This document shows positions 11,232 to 21,294 of a stretch of 64,000 nucleotides of DNA, piece by piece; the stretch's first letter is position 1, and every line of letters begins with the position of its first letter. The notes below the pieces were generated by a model, which was not told the DNA's origin, did not search any database, and was given only the letters and a program-made list of their open reading frames with translations. The stretch covers positions 62,001 to 126,000 of the forward strand of contig NZ_JACBFO010000007.1 of the NCBI RefSeq assembly GCF_021401135.1. The letters run 5' to 3'. The stretch is from Azonexus sp. R2A61 (GTDB lineage: Bacteria; Pseudomonadota; Gammaproteobacteria; Burkholderiales; Rhodocyclaceae). A program made the translations under genes and the position numbers.

Positions 11232-13994
11232 ATGTCCGACCTTCCGCTCGATACCGCCAAGGAAGAACCCCTGCGCAACGATATCCGCCTGCTCGGCCGC
11301 CTGCTCGGCGACACCGTACGCGAGCAGGAAGGCGATGCCGTTTTCGAGATCGTCGAGAAGGTCCGCCAGACGGCCATCCGTTTCGCCCGCGACGGCAACC
11401 CCGACAGCCGCGCCGAACTGGCCGCCCTGCTCGACCCGTTGCCGCGCGACACCACGCAGTCGGTGGTCCGTGCTTTTTCCTACTTCCTGCAACTGGCCAA
11501 CATCGCCGAGGACGAACACCACATCCGCCGGCGCCGTGCGCACGATCTGGCCGGCTCGCCGCCGCGCGAAGGCAGCCTGATTTTTGCCCTCGATGCGCTG
11601 TCGACCGCAGGCGTGACGCCGGAAGCCCTGGCCGATTTCTTCGCCCACGCCCTGGTCGCGCCGGTGCTCACCGCGCACCCGACCGAAGTCCAGCGCCAGA
11701 GCCTGATCCGCAACCACCGCGACATCTCCCGTCTGCTCGACCAGCGCGAGCGCCAGCAGCTGACGCCCGAGGAAGATGCCGACAACAGCCTGGCGCTGGC
11801 CAACGCCATCCTCACGCTGTGGCAGTCGCGGATGCTGCGCCCGGTCCGCCTGAAAGTCATCGACGAGGTCAAGAACGGGATTTCCTACTTCCAGGAAACC
11901 TTCTTCACCGAACTGCCGCGCCTGTACATCCAGGCCACGCAACAACTGCAGAAGCGCCATCCGGAAACGGTCTGGGCACTGCCGCCGTTCTTCCGCGTCG
12001 GCTCATGGATCGGCGGCGACCGTGACGGCAACCCCTTCGTCACCGCCGATATCCTGCGCGAAGCCTTGCGCCTCCAGTCGGCCGCCGCGCTAACCCATTA
12101 CCTCGACGAAGTGCATGCGCTGGGTGGCGAATTGCCGTTGTCCGACCTGCTCGTCCAGGTGACGCCGGAACTGGCCGCGCTGGCCGCGACATCGCCCGAC
12201 CAGTCGCCGCAGCGGATCGATGAACCCTACCGGCGCGCGCTATCCGGCATCTACGCCCGTCTTGCCGCCACGGCGCGGGCCCTCGACCATGTCGAGCCGG
12301 TCCGTCACGAAATCGGCCAGGCCGACGCTTATGCCACGCCGGAAGCACTGCGTGCCGATCTCAAGGTGCTGGCCAATTCGCTCAAGCTGAACGGCGCCGC
12401 CAACCTGGCCGGCGGCCGCCTGCGCCGGCTGTTGCGCGCGGTACAGGTGTTCGGCTTCCACCTGGCGCCGATCGACCTGCGCCAGAACTCCGACGTTCAT
12501 GCGCGCAGCGTCGCCGCCCTGCTGGCCGCTGCCGGGCGCTGCCCCGATTACGAAGCGCTGCCGGAAAACGAACGGATTGCGCTGTTGACCGCAGAAATCG
12601 CCACGCCGCGCCCGCTCTACTCGCCCTGGCTGACCTACGACGAGGAAACGCAGGGCGAACTGGCGATCTTCTTCGCCGCCCGCGAACTGCGCGAAAAATA
12701 CGGCGAGGCCGCGCTGCCTAACTGCATCATCTCGAAGACCGACGGCGTTTCCGATCTTCTCGAACTGGCCCTGCTGCTCAAGGAAGCCGGCCTGCTGCTG
12801 CCCGGCGTCCAGCCGCGGCTGGACGTCAACATCATCCCGCTGTTCGAAACCATCGAAGATTTGCAGAAGAGCGCGGCGACGATGGACACCCTGTTCTCGC
12901 TGCCCTGCTACCGCGAACTGGTCGCCGGCCGTGCCGACGAACACGAGGTCATGCTCGGCTATTCGGACAGCAACAAGGACGGCGGCTTCCTGACCTCGGG
13001 CTGGGAACTGTACAAGGCCGAAATCGCGCTGACTGCCGTATTCCGCAAACACGGCGTGCGGCTGCGCCTGTTCCACGGGCGCGGCGGCTCGGTCGGCCGC
13101 GGTGGCGGCCCGTCCTACCACGCCATCCTGGCCCAGCCGGCCGGCGCCGTATCCGGCCAGATCCGGCTGACCGAACAGGGCGAAGTGATCTCGACCAAGT
13201 ACGGCGCGCCGGATACCGGCCGCCGCAACCTCGAAGTGCTGCTCGCCGCGACGCTGGAAGCCAGCCTGACCGATCACGAGAACCGCGTCGAACCGGCCGA
13301 GCCCTTCCATCCGGTACTGGACGAACTGTCGGACCGTGCCTTCCGCGCCTACCGCGGCCTGGTGTATGAGACGGAAGGTTTCCGCACCTATTTCCGCCAA
13401 TCGACGGTCGTTTCCGAAATCGCCGCCTTGAACATCGGCAGCCGCCCGGCCTCGCGCAAGGCTTCCGATCGCATCGAAGACCTGCGCGCCATTCCCTGGG
13501 TTTTCTCGTGGGCGCAATGCCGCCTGATGCTGCCCGGCTGGTATGGCTTCGGTTCTGCGGTCGACGGCTGGCTGGCCGAAAATCCCGACGGCCTCGCCAC
13601 GTTGCGCCGGATGGTCCGGTCGTGGCCCTTCTTCCAGAGCCTGCTGTCGAACATGGACATGGTGCTGGCCAAGACCGATCTCGCCATCGCTTCGCGCTAC
13701 GCCGAACTGGTGGCTGACACCACGCTGCGCGAACACATTTTCGGCCGCATCTGCGGCGAATGGGAACTCACCCGCCGTCACCTGCTGAACATCCTGGAGC
13801 GCGACGATTTCCTGGCCGACAACCCGATGCTGAAGCGTTCGCTGCAACTGCGCGCACCCTACATGGATCCGCTCAACCACCTGCAGGTCGAACTGCTCAA
13901 GCGGCACCGCGCCGGCGACACCGACGAACGCGTGGCCCGCGGCATCCACATCACGATCAACGGCATCGCCTCCGGCCTGCGCAACAGCGGCTAG
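11232..13994 (+). CDS. ppc: Phosphoenolpyruvate carboxylase
   Basis: Ppc adds bicarbonate to PEP to make oxaloacetate, refilling the TCA cycle. The 920-residue length is normal. Visible catalytic marks are [11 protein letters not shown] with the essential His (about residue 150), [11 protein letters not shown] (about 576) and the [14 protein letters not shown] loop (about 614). The protein ends in GLRNSG, close to the usual C-terminal NTG. I chose MSDLPLDT at 11232, preceded by AGGAG. An in-frame upstream start would run back towards the lctP terminator. With PpsA this gene carries lactate-derived pyruvate to C4 acids. Confidence 0.96.
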   Translation: MSDLPLDTAKEEPLRNDIRLLGRLLGDTVREQEGDAVFEIVEKVRQTAIRFARDGNPDSRAELAALLDPLPRDTTQSVVRAFSYFLQLANIAEDEHHIRRRRAHDLAGSPPREGSLIFALDALSTAGVTPEALADFFAHALVAPVLTAHPTEVQRQSLIRNHRDISRLLDQRERQQLTPEEDADNSLALANAILTLWQSRMLRPVRLKVIDEVKNGISYFQETFFTELPRLYIQATQQLQKRHPETVWALPPFFRVGSWIGGDRDGNPFVTADILREALRLQSAAALTHYLDEVHALGGELPLSDLLVQVTPELAALAATSPDQSPQRIDEPYRRALSGIYARLAATARALDHVEPVRHEIGQADAYATPEALRADLKVLANSLKLNGAANLAGGRLRRLLRAVQVFGFHLAPIDLRQNSDVHARSVAALLAAAGRCPDYEALPENERIALLTAEIATPRPLYSPWLTYDEETQGELAIFFAARELREKYGEAALPNCIISKTDGVSDLLELALLLKEAGLLLPGVQPRLDVNIIPLFETIEDLQKSAATMDTLFSLPCYRELVAGRADEHEVMLGYSDSNKDGGFLTSGWELYKAEIALTAVFRKHGVRLRLFHGRGGSVGRGGGPSYHAILAQPAGAVSGQIRLTEQGEVISTKYGAPDTGRRNLEVLLAATLEASLTDHENRVEPAEPFHPVLDELSDRAFRAYRGLVYETEGFRTYFRQSTVVSEIAALNIGSRPASRKASDRIEDLRAIPWVFSWAQCRLMLPGWYGFGSAVDGWLAENPDGLATLRRMVRSWPFFQSLLSNMDMVLAKTDLAIASRYAELVADTTLREHIFGRICGEWELTRRHLLNILERDDFLADNPMLKRSLQLRAPYMDPLNHLQVELLKRHRAGDTDERVARGIHITINGIASGLRNSG

Positions 13995-14016
13995 CAAACG
14001 GTTAGAATCGCGCCCC

Positions 14017-14835
14017 ATGACCCAACCGATCAAACGCACCGTCTTCTTCATTTCCGACGGCACCGGCCTGACCGCCGAAGCCCTTGGCCACAGCCTGCTG
14101 ACGCAGTTCGAGGACGTCGAGTTCAAACAGGTCCGCATCCCCTTTCTCGACAGCGTCGAAAAAGCCCAGGAAGCGGTAGCCCGGATCAACGCCCAGGGCG
14201 AATCCGACGGCCTGCGGCCGATCGTGTTCACCACGCTGATCAACCTCGAACTGGCGGCCATCGTGCACCAGGCCGACGCCTTCAGCCTGTCCTATTTCGA
14301 AACCTTCCTGGCACCGCTGGAAGCCGAGCTGGGCATCAAGTCCAGCCATACCGTCGGCCGCTCGCACGGTACCGCCGACAGCTCCGACTACAAGAAGCGG
14401 ATCGAGGCAATCAACTACACGCTGGCCCACGACGACGGAATCACCGACCGCGATCTCGAGGAAGCCGACATCATCCTGGTTGCCGTCTCGCGTTGCGGCA
14501 AGACGCCGACCTCGCTTTACCTGGCCATGCAGTTCGGTCTGAAGGTTGCCAACTTCCCGTTGATTCCCGAGGATTTCGACCGCGGCCGCCTGCCGAGCAG
14601 CCTGGAGCGCCACCGCCCGAAACTCTTCGGGCTGACCATCCAGGCCGAACGCCTGACGCAGATTCGCGAGGAAAGGCGTTCCGGCAGCAAATATGCTTCG
14701 CTGGCCAACTGCCGTTTCGAGATCGCCGAAGCAGAAAAGATGATGCGCCGCGAAGGCATCCGCTGGCTGGATTCCTCGACCAAATCGATCGAGGAAATTT
14801 CGGCGACCATCCTGCAGGAACTGGGCTTACGCTGA
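14017..14835 (+). CDS. ppsR: PEP synthase regulatory protein (bifunctional kinase/pyrophosphorylase)
   Basis: The 272-residue protein belongs to the PpsR (DUF299) family. It switches PEP synthase off by ADP-dependent phosphorylation of a Thr near the catalytic His, and on by Pi-dependent dephosphorylation. It begins with the [19 protein letters not shown] signature and carries the P-loop-like [18 protein letters not shown] near residue 152. It lies 22 bases after ppc, with a TAGAAT hexamer in that gap, and is transcribed away from ppsA 12 kb to the left. In many genomes ppsR sits divergently beside ppsA; here the lactate and ppc genes lie between them. Confidence 0.95.
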   Translation: MTQPIKRTVFFISDGTGLTAEALGHSLLTQFEDVEFKQVRIPFLDSVEKAQEAVARINAQGESDGLRPIVFTTLINLELAAIVHQADAFSLSYFETFLAPLEAELGIKSSHTVGRSHGTADSSDYKKRIEAINYTLAHDDGITDRDLEEADIILVAVSRCGKTPTSLYLAMQFGLKVANFPLIPEDFDRGRLPSSLERHRPKLFGLTIQAERLTQIREERRSGSKYASLANCRFEIAEAEKMMRREGIRWLDSSTKSIEEISATILQELGLR

Positions 14836-14846
14836 GCCCTCGGCCG

Positions 14847-14873
14847 AACAGCGGCGGCTCGCCGCCGCTGTTT
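14847..14873. terminator. Bidirectional terminator between ppsR and the lipoprotein gene
   Basis: AACAGCGGCGG and CCGCCGCTGTT form an 11-bp stem with a CTCG loop, with T-runs on both strands, between two convergent genes. Confidence 0.8.
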
Positions 14874-15946
14874 CAGAATACAACCTGCTCCAGAACCGCT
14901 TCTTCATCAGCCAGGACGTCGTCGACCAATCCCTGGCTATTCCATTCAATTTCAAAGACTTCACCATCGACGGTTTCATACTTCCAGCGGGTTTCCTGGA
15001 GGGTCGCTGTCTGATCGGTCCGGGGATAACCGAGGGCAATCAATACCTGTTCCCGATTCATGCCCAGACTTACCTTGCCGGCACGAATGGCATCGCGAAC
15101 GGCCGCCGGCTGTCGCTCGATATAGATTCCGGGATCGATCCCGCGCATCAGTTTTGCAAGATACGCCTGCTTGCTTTCCTGCTGACGACCGTAATCATGT
15201 CCGACCGTCATCGGGCGACCATCGATCAGCACGTGGATCCGATTACCCCCCTCCTCCGTGGGCAAAATACGGGCACCGGCCGGAATGAAGGGGAGTCCGA
15301 CGAAATTGGAGTCACTGATCCACTGATCCTTGTAGCGCAAATTGCAGCCGGTATAGGACGACGCTGCCAATATTTCCTGGCGTGAGCGCTCGACTTCCCG
15401 ATTGATTATTTTCTGGCCAATGATCTCCCCGGAATCGACGTCTTCCAGCCAGACTTCCTGATAGTAGGGTTCCAGCCTTCCGCGTACCTGATAAGTCCGG
15501 CCGACGCCAAGATCCACAACGATTTCACCCTCCGCCCGGTACGCAGTTTCCTTGCCCATACGAAGCAGCACCTCGATCGGCGCCGCAAAAAAATAGGTCG
15601 CCAGCAAGTGCAAGCGATGGCGACCAGCTGCCACCCGAATCTCATTGGACCGAGGAGTCATCCATAAACCTTGTCCCTCGCTTGCCGTGAGAGAACGCCT
15701 GGCGCTATTGTCTTCAATCTCGACACCATCGATTTTGGCAACGAGGAAGAAGGCTTTGCCGGATCTCAATGGTGAGGGGAAATCGTTTCCCGGGGAGGAT
15801 TTGACGCCGGGAGCCAGACCGGAGTTCGAGAACGAATCGCGCAGCAGGGCACTGGGGGTTCCCGGTTTGACGAATTCCTGCGGAATGGCGCTACAGCCGG
15901 CCATGACGAGCAGAAAAGGCAAAAATCGTAGCACGCGAAGCTTCAT
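14873..15946 (-). CDS. Lipoprotein of unknown function with BamE/SmpA-like C-terminal region
   Basis: The 357-residue protein begins with a lipoprotein signal peptide (MKLRVLRFLPFLLVMAGC; acylated Cys18), so it should be anchored in the outer membrane. The middle is a beta-rich region I do not recognise. The last 80 residues (AIRAGKVSLGMNREQVLIALGYPRTD, then an RWKYE strand) resemble the BamE/SmpA fold, in which SxGMxxxxVxxxLGxP is typical. The GC content looks lower than in its neighbours. It is convergent with ppsR and separated from the following minus-strand genes. A role in envelope assembly is possible but unproven. Confidence 0.7.
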   Translation of the reverse strand: MKLRVLRFLPFLLVMAGCSAIPQEFVKPGTPSALLRDSFSNSGLAPGVKSSPGNDFPSPLRSGKAFFLVAKIDGVEIEDNSARRSLTASEGQGLWMTPRSNEIRVAAGRHRLHLLATYFFAAPIEVLLRMGKETAYRAEGEIVVDLGVGRTYQVRGRLEPYYQEVWLEDVDSGEIIGQKIINREVERSRQEILAASSYTGCNLRYKDQWISDSNFVGLPFIPAGARILPTEEGGNRIHVLIDGRPMTVGHDYGRQQESKQAYLAKLMRGIDPGIYIERQPAAVRDAIRAGKVSLGMNREQVLIALGYPRTDQTATLQETRWKYETVDGEVFEIEWNSQGLVDDVLADEEAVLEQVVF

Positions 15947-16032
15947 GACCAGGGATTTAAATATAACCGCGCCATACTACTGCAAACGCTGTTGTTCGTC
16001 CCCGGGGCAGCGGGCTGGCCGGGAGAATATCG

Positions 16033-16800
16033 TCAGGTTTTTCGGCGCACTGCCTCGAACAGGCAGACCGCCGCCGCCGCAGAGACGTTGAGCGATTCGA
16101 CGGCGCCCGACATGGGAATCCTGACCTTAAGATCGGCCAGGTCGATCAGCTCGCGGCGAACACCCTGGCCTTCGGCGCCGAACACCCAGGCCAGCGGCGT
16201 AGACCACACCGCGTCGTAAAGCGACACGGCGCCGTCGAGACAGGTGACGGCGACCGTTCCGGCGTAATTCTGGACGAAGGCTGGCAGGTCGACGTCTTCA
16301 TGAACGTCCAGCACGAAATGCGCGCCCTGCCCGGCGCGCAGGACCCGCGGCGACCAGGCCGAGGCGCAGCCCGGCCCAAGCAGCGCCTGACGCACGCCGG
16401 CCGCCGCTGCAGTGCGCAGCAAGGTGCCAACGTTTCCCGGATCCTGGACCCCATCGAGCAAAATGCTGTCGATCCGGCCGTCGACCGCAAGTGGCGACGA
16501 TGGCGTGGTCACCACCGCCAGCACGCCGCTCGGCGTATCGACCAGGCCCAGTTCACGCATCAACGGGTCGGTCAGCACGATGCCGTGGCGACCGGCAAGG
16601 TAATCGGCGATTTCGCCGCCCTTGATTGCCGATTCGCTGACCACCGGCGTGTCGACCAAACCGCGGGCCGCTTCCCAGGCTTTCAGCAGATGCAGGCCGT
16701 CGAGCACGGTCTGTCCGGCCTTGCGCCGCTCGCGCCCGGAGCTGGCCAGTTTTTTCAACTGTTTGTAGAAGGGATTGTCGCGCGACTGGATCGGCTTCAT
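16033..16800 (-). CDS. TrmH (SpoU) family RNA 2'-O-methyltransferase
   Basis: The 255-residue protein has an N-terminal substrate-binding part starting [16 protein letters not shown] and a C-terminal knotted SPOUT domain with all three motifs: [35 protein letters not shown] and [18 protein letters not shown]. It should methylate a ribose in rRNA using SAM; the target base cannot be told from sequence alone. Its ATG overlaps the rnhB stop (ATGA). It is the last gene of the envelope cluster. A GTCGACCGCA word occurs at 16480. Confidence 0.88.
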   Translation of the reverse strand: MKPIQSRDNPFYKQLKKLASSGRERRKAGQTVLDGLHLLKAWEAARGLVDTPVVSESAIKGGEIADYLAGRHGIVLTDPLMRELGLVDTPSGVLAVVTTPSSPLAVDGRIDSILLDGVQDPGNVGTLLRTAAAAGVRQALLGPGCASAWSPRVLRAGQGAHFVLDVHEDVDLPAFVQNYAGTVAVTCLDGAVSLYDAVWSTPLAWVFGAEGQGVRRELIDLADLKVRIPMSGAVESLNVSAAAAVCLFEAVRRKT

Positions 16801-17387
16801 AGCAACGACAACTGGCGGGCGACCGGGCCGAAGCTGCGTCGATGCACCGGCGACGCTCCATGCGCTTCCAGCGCCGCCAGATGAGCGGGCGTCGGATAGC
16901 CCATATGCTCGGCGAAACCGTACTGCGGATAATGTTCGTGCAGCGCCAGCATGCCGGCATCGCGCGCGGTCTTGGCCAGAATCGAGGCGGCGGCGATCGA
17001 GGCAATCTTGCCATCGCCCTTGACCACGGCTTCGACCGGTAGGTCGAGATCCGGGCAGCGATTGCCGTCGACCAGCGCCGAGGTGGGCCGAACGGCCAGC
17101 CCGGCCACGGCGCGCTGCATCGCCAGCATGGTCGCCCAGAGGATGTTCAGGCGGTCGATTTCCTCGATGTTCGCCTCGGCGACACACCACGCCAGCGCAC
17201 GTTCGCGGATCAGGACGGCCAAGGCTTCGCGTTTTTTTTCTGAGAGCTTTTTCGAGTCGTTCAGACCGTCGACCGGACGCGTCGGATCCAGGATCACCGC
17301 GGCGGCAACGACCGGCCCGGCCAGCGGCCCGCGCCCGGCTTCATCGATGCCGCAGACCAAACCGTCGGGAACGATCAGCGCAGGCAT
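16797..17387 (-). CDS. rnhB: Ribonuclease HII
   Basis: The 196-residue enzyme removes ribonucleotides misincorporated into DNA. Metal-binding acidic residues are visible in [20 protein letters not shown], in [13 protein letters not shown], and in [10 protein letters not shown] followed by [19 protein letters not shown]. The ATG at 17387 overlaps the lpxB end by 13 bases. The lpxA-lpxB-rnhB order is common in proteobacteria. Confidence 0.95.
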   Translation of the reverse strand: MPALIVPDGLVCGIDEAGRGPLAGPVVAAAVILDPTRPVDGLNDSKKLSEKKREALAVLIRERALAWCVAEANIEEIDRLNILWATMLAMQRAVAGLAVRPTSALVDGNRCPDLDLPVEAVVKGDGKIASIAAASILAKTARDAGMLALHEHYPQYGFAEHMGYPTPAHLAALEAHGASPVHRRSFGPVARQLSLL

Positions 17388-18523
17388 TCGACGACCGCCT
17401 GTGCCGCCTTGTCGGCATTGCCCTGGCGCAGGTTCATGTGCAGTTCGGTGAATGCTTCCTCGATGGCCTTGGCGCCTTCCTTGTCCTGGTAAAGCGCGAC
17501 CAGCGCCTCGGCCAGTTTCTCCGGCGTTGCGTCGTCCTGCAGCAACTCCGGCACGACAAAGCGGCCGCACAGGATATTCGGCAAACCGACGTAAGGCAGG
17601 TAGCCCATGCGCTTCATCAGCCACGCCGACAGTCTGGCGATCTTGTAGGTAATGACCATCGGACGCTTGACCAGCGCGGTTTCCAACGTCGACGTACCAC
17701 TCTTGACCAGGGCCACGTCGCAGGCGCCAAGCGCATCCTGGGCGTGCCCGAACAGCAGCCGGAACGGAATGTCGGCAGCCTGCTGCCGATAGATCGCCAT
17801 TTCGAACTGCAGACGCGTCTCGCGCGTGGTCAGCGGCACGACAAAATGGGCGTCGGGAAGATGCCGTTCACGGATCAGGCGCGCCGTCTGCACGAACAGA
17901 TCGGCCATCAGTGCCAGTTCGCCTTGCCGGCTGCCCGGCAGCATGGCGATGATCGGCAGATCGCGTGGCAACGACAGCTTCTCGCGCACCGCCTTGCGTT
18001 CGGTATGCAGCGGAATGCTGTCGGCCAGCGGATGGCCGACGTAGCTCACCGGAATACGGGCCTTTTCGTAGATCGGCGGTTCCATCGGAAACAGCGCCAG
18101 CACGCGGTCGACCGCACGCGCGATCTTCTTGATCCGGCCGCCGCGCCAGGCCCAGATCGAGGGACTGACATAATGCACGGTGCGAATGCCCTCGTGCTTG
18201 AGGTCGCGTTCGAGGCCGAGATTGAAATCCGGCGCATCGACGCCGATGAAGATATCCGGGCGCATTTCCAGCAGACGCCGTTTCAACTGGCGCCGGATGG
18301 CGTAAATCTCGCGGAAGTTCTTCAAGGCGTCGGCGTAGCCCATGACGGACAGCTTGTCCATCGGCCACCAGGCATCGAAGCCCTGCCCCGACATCTTGGG
18401 ACCGCCGATGCCGTAAAAGGCAGCATCGGGGAAACGCTGTCGCAAAGCCGCGATCAACTGGCTGGCCAGCAGATCGCCGGAGGCTTCGCCAGCCACCAGG
18501 GCAATACGAAGCGGCGTGACCAT
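17375..18523 (-). CDS. lpxB: Lipid-A-disaccharide synthase
   Basis: LpxB condenses UDP-2,3-diacylglucosamine with lipid X to form the lipid A disaccharide on the inner face of the inner membrane. The 382-residue protein opens with [18 protein letters not shown] and carries [28 protein letters not shown] and a C-terminal [18 protein letters not shown] donor-binding region, all typical of the family. Its ATG overlaps the lpxA stop in TGATG. Confidence 0.96.
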   Translation of the reverse strand: MVTPLRIALVAGEASGDLLASQLIAALRQRFPDAAFYGIGGPKMSGQGFDAWWPMDKLSVMGYADALKNFREIYAIRRQLKRRLLEMRPDIFIGVDAPDFNLGLERDLKHEGIRTVHYVSPSIWAWRGGRIKKIARAVDRVLALFPMEPPIYEKARIPVSYVGHPLADSIPLHTERKAVREKLSLPRDLPIIAMLPGSRQGELALMADLFVQTARLIRERHLPDAHFVVPLTTRETRLQFEMAIYRQQAADIPFRLLFGHAQDALGACDVALVKSGTSTLETALVKRPMVITYKIARLSAWLMKRMGYLPYVGLPNILCGRFVVPELLQDDATPEKLAEALVALYQDKEGAKAIEEAFTELHMNLRQGNADKAAQAVVECLR

Positions 18524-19302
18524 CAGCGGATGATGCCGCGCTTCGATACGTCCAGAAAGTCGAGCATCGTCCGGATTTCGGGTACCGTCTCCGCCTGCTC
18601 GGTCAGCTTCGCCTTGGCTTCTTCAAGCATCAGCCCGGACTTGTACAGCGTACGATAGGCCCGCTTCAGGCCCTGAATGGTGTCGCTGGAGAAGCCGCGA
18701 CGCTTCAGGCCTTCCACATGGATGCCATAGGGCTGCGCGGTATTGCCGGCCGCCATCAGGAACGGCGGGACATCCTGCAATACCAGCGACGAGGCCGCGG
18801 TGATCACATGTGCGCCGATCCGGCAGAACTGGTGGACCCCGGTGAACCCGCCGAAAATCACCCAGTCATCGACGATCACGTGTCCGGCCAGCGAAGCGCC
18901 GTTGGCGAAAATCGTCTTGTTGCCGACACGGCAGTCGTGGGCGATATGGACATAGGCCATCAGCCAGTTGTCGTCGCCGATGCTGGTCACGCCCTCGTCC
19001 TGGATGGTTCCCAGGTTGAAGGTGCAGAATTCGCGGATCGTGTTCCGGTCGCCAATCTCCAGACGGGTCGGCTCGCCTGCGTATTTCTTGTCCTGCGGTA
19101 CCTCGCCCAGCGAGCAGAACTGGAAAATCTTGTTGTCGCGACCGATCCGGGTATGGCCGTTGATGACCACATGCGGGCCGATTTCCGTGTTATCGCCGAT
19201 TTCGACGTTCGGGCCAACGATCGTATACGGCCCGATGCTGACATTGGCACCGATCTTCGCACCGGGATCGACGATGGCGGTGGGATGAATCATCTCAGAC
19301 AT
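18523..19302 (-). CDS. lpxA: UDP-N-acetylglucosamine acyltransferase
   Basis: LpxA performs the first step of lipid A synthesis, acylating UDP-GlcNAc at O-3 from acyl-ACP. The 259-residue protein consists of hexapeptide repeats forming a left-handed beta helix ([20 protein letters not shown] and similar), with the catalytic His in the [14 protein letters not shown] segment, and a C-terminal helical domain. ATG codons at 19302 and 19293 are both possible starts. I kept the first, which overlaps fabZ by 8 bases. Confidence 0.96.
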   Translation of the reverse strand: MSEMIHPTAIVDPGAKIGANVSIGPYTIVGPNVEIGDNTEIGPHVVINGHTRIGRDNKIFQFCSLGEVPQDKKYAGEPTRLEIGDRNTIREFCTFNLGTIQDEGVTSIGDDNWLMAYVHIAHDCRVGNKTIFANGASLAGHVIVDDWVIFGGFTGVHQFCRIGAHVITAASSLVLQDVPPFLMAAGNTAQPYGIHVEGLKRRGFSSDTIQGLKRAYRTLYKSGLMLEEAKAKLTEQAETVPEIRTMLDFLDVSKRGIIR

Positions 19303-19750
19303 CCTTCTTGGCGCAGATCAACTGGGCTTCGGCCGCCAGTTCACCATCGACGCGTGCTTCCGCCTTGAGCTTGAGCACGTTGCGCATCCAGCGCTCGATT
19401 TCGACGTGCAGGTGCAACTGGTCGCCCGGCATGACCTGACGCTTGAAGCGCGCGCCGTCGATACCGGCGAACATGAATAACGAATCCTGGGTCGGTTTTT
19501 CGCCGGCCGTCTTGAATGCCAGAATGCCGGCCGCCTGGGCCAGAGCCTCCATGATCAGTACGCCCGGCATCACCGGATGGTGCGGAAAGTGACCGGTGAA
19601 ATGCGGTTCGTTGAAACTGACGTTCTTGTAGGCGTGAATGCGTTTGCCCAGTTCCATCGAGACGACCCGATCCACCAGCAGGAAGGGGTAACGGTGCGGG
19701 AGATGCTCCATGATCTCCTTGATTTCCATAGAATCAAGAGTTTGCGTCAT
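19295..19750 (-). CDS. fabZ: 3-hydroxyacyl-ACP dehydratase FabZ
   Basis: FabZ dehydrates 3-hydroxyacyl-ACP in fatty acid elongation, competing with LpxA and LpxD for the same acyl-ACP. The 151-residue hot-dog-fold protein carries [13 protein letters not shown], the catalytic His in [19 protein letters not shown] with the following Glu, and the [17 protein letters not shown] strand. The gene overlaps lpxD by 17 bases and lpxA by 8, in the usual lpxD-fabZ-lpxA-lpxB order. Confidence 0.96.
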   Translation of the reverse strand: MTQTLDSMEIKEIMEHLPHRYPFLLVDRVVSMELGKRIHAYKNVSFNEPHFTGHFPHHPVMPGVLIMEALAQAAGILAFKTAGEKPTQDSLFMFAGIDGARFKRQVMPGDQLHLHVEIERWMRNVLKLKAEARVDGELAAEAQLICAKKDV

Positions 19751-20777
19751 TTTCTTTCAGTTTTTTCTCAAGTTCAGAAACCCGTTCGGCGAGATGGGAA
19801 AGGCGGCGGATGTGCGCCGCATTCCTGATCCACTCGTCGTGCTCGTCCAGCGGAAACACGCTGGTGTAATGCCCTGCCTTCCTGATGCTCTTCATGACCA
19901 GCGACCCGCCCGAGATCATCGTCCCGGCGGCCAGCGTAACATGGCCGGCAATCATCCCGGCACCGCCAACCACGCAGTGCTCCCCAAGTTCGACACTGCC
20001 GGCGATCCCGACACAACCGGCCAGGACGCTGTGATCGCCGATCCGACAGTTATGCGCAATCTGGACCAGATTGTCGATCTTGCAACCCTGACCGATCACC
20101 GTATCTTCGATTGCGCCACGGTCGACCGTCGTATTCGCACCAATTTCGACGTCATCGCCAATGACGACGGCGCCAACCTGCGGAATCTTGATCCATGCCT
20201 TGCCCTCCGGTGCGAAACCGAAGCCGTCAGCCCCGATCACGCTCCCCGAGTGAATGACGACCCGCTTGCCCAGCCGGCAGCCATGGTAGATCGTCACATT
20301 CGGATGAATCACACTGCCTTCGCCGATCTCCACCCCATCACCGATCACGGCACCCGCATGAATGACGACCCTGTCGCCCAGGCGGACATTCCGCCCGACA
20401 ACGGCGTGCGGGCCGATCGCCACGCTGTCCGGCACGGCGGAATCAACGACCGCAGTAGCGTGCATGCCGGTAAAACCGGCTTCATCCGGGTAAAGCAATG
20501 CCGCAACGCGTGCGTAATAGACATAGGGATTGGCGGTGACAATACGCGGCCCGGCGAAGGCATCCGCTGCGTCCGGGGACAGGATGACTGCCGCAGCGCC
20601 GGTCGCCTGCAGTTGGCCCTTGTACTTCCGGTTGGCAAGAAAGCCAATATCGCCCTCTCCGGCCGTGGCCAGCGTGGCGATGCGACGGATTAGCGTTTCG
20701 CCGTCTCCAAGCACATCGCCGCCCAGGCGGGCGGCGATCTGTGCGAGCGAGAATGCCTGCTGCCCGGATACAGCCAT
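19734..20777 (-). CDS. lpxD: UDP-3-O-(3-hydroxyacyl)glucosamine N-acyltransferase
   Basis: LpxD adds the second acyl chain in lipid A synthesis. The protein is 347 residues from the ATG at 20777. It has an N-terminal uridine-binding domain ([21 protein letters not shown]), a long hexapeptide-repeat helix with [19 protein letters not shown] and the catalytic His in [16 protein letters not shown], and a C-terminal helix ending [16 protein letters not shown] one codon upstream is a less likely start. The ATG shares one base with the skp stop (TGATG). Confidence 0.96.
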   Translation of the reverse strand: MAVSGQQAFSLAQIAARLGGDVLGDGETLIRRIATLATAGEGDIGFLANRKYKGQLQATGAAAVILSPDAADAFAGPRIVTANPYVYYARVAALLYPDEAGFTGMHATAVVDSAVPDSVAIGPHAVVGRNVRLGDRVVIHAGAVIGDGVEIGEGSVIHPNVTIYHGCRLGKRVVIHSGSVIGADGFGFAPEGKAWIKIPQVGAVVIGDDVEIGANTTVDRGAIEDTVIGQGCKIDNLVQIAHNCRIGDHSVLAGCVGIAGSVELGEHCVVGGAGMIAGHVTLAAGTMISGGSLVMKSIRKAGHYTSVFPLDEHDEWIRNAAHIRRLSHLAERVSELEKKLKENDANS

Positions 20778-21280
20778 CACTTGGCTTCGGACAGCGCCTT
20801 GATGACGCGTTCGGTAATGTCGAGGCGCGGGCTGACCCAGACGACGTCCTGCAGGATGAGGTCGTACTTGTCGCTTTCGGCAATCTGCTTGATGGCACGA
20901 TTGGCCTTCTCGATGACGGCGGCATTTTCCTCGTTCTGGCGCAGGTTCAGGTCTTCACGGAATTCCCGTTGCCGGCGCTGGAATTCGCGCGACAATTCGC
21001 CGAACTCCTTTTCCTTCGAGCGACGCTCGTTTTCCGACATGGTCACGGCATTCTTTTCCAGATTTTCCTGCAGGCCCTGCAACTGCTTGGCCATGCGCTG
21101 CAGGTCCTGATCGCGCTTGGAAAACTCGCTTTCCAGCTTCTTGGCTGCCTTCTGGGCAGCCGGCGCATCGCGGAAGATACGCTGGGTATTCACATAGCCC
21201 ACCTTCAGTTCGGCGGCCTGCACGGCCGACAGGCTCAGTGCGGACAACAAGGAAACGAGAACGAGCGATTTAACTTTCAA
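20777..21280 (-). CDS. skp: Periplasmic chaperone Skp/OmpH
   Basis: Skp holds unfolded outer-membrane proteins in the periplasm on the way to BamA. The 167-residue protein has a signal peptide ([22 protein letters not shown]) and then the Skp core: [14 protein letters not shown], a long charged coiled coil (about 45-120) and a C-terminal [23 protein letters not shown] strand. The start codon is TTG, which the AGGAG seven bases upstream supports. It lies 14 bases after bamA. Confidence 0.94.
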   Translation of the reverse strand: MKVKSLVLVSLLSALSLSAVQAAELKVGYVNTQRIFRDAPAAQKAAKKLESEFSKRDQDLQRMAKQLQGLQENLEKNAVTMSENERRSKEKEFGELSREFQRRQREFREDLNLRQNEENAAVIEKANRAIKQIAESDKYDLILQDVVWVSPRLDITERVIKALSEAK

Positions 21281-21294
21281 GGCGATACTCCTGA

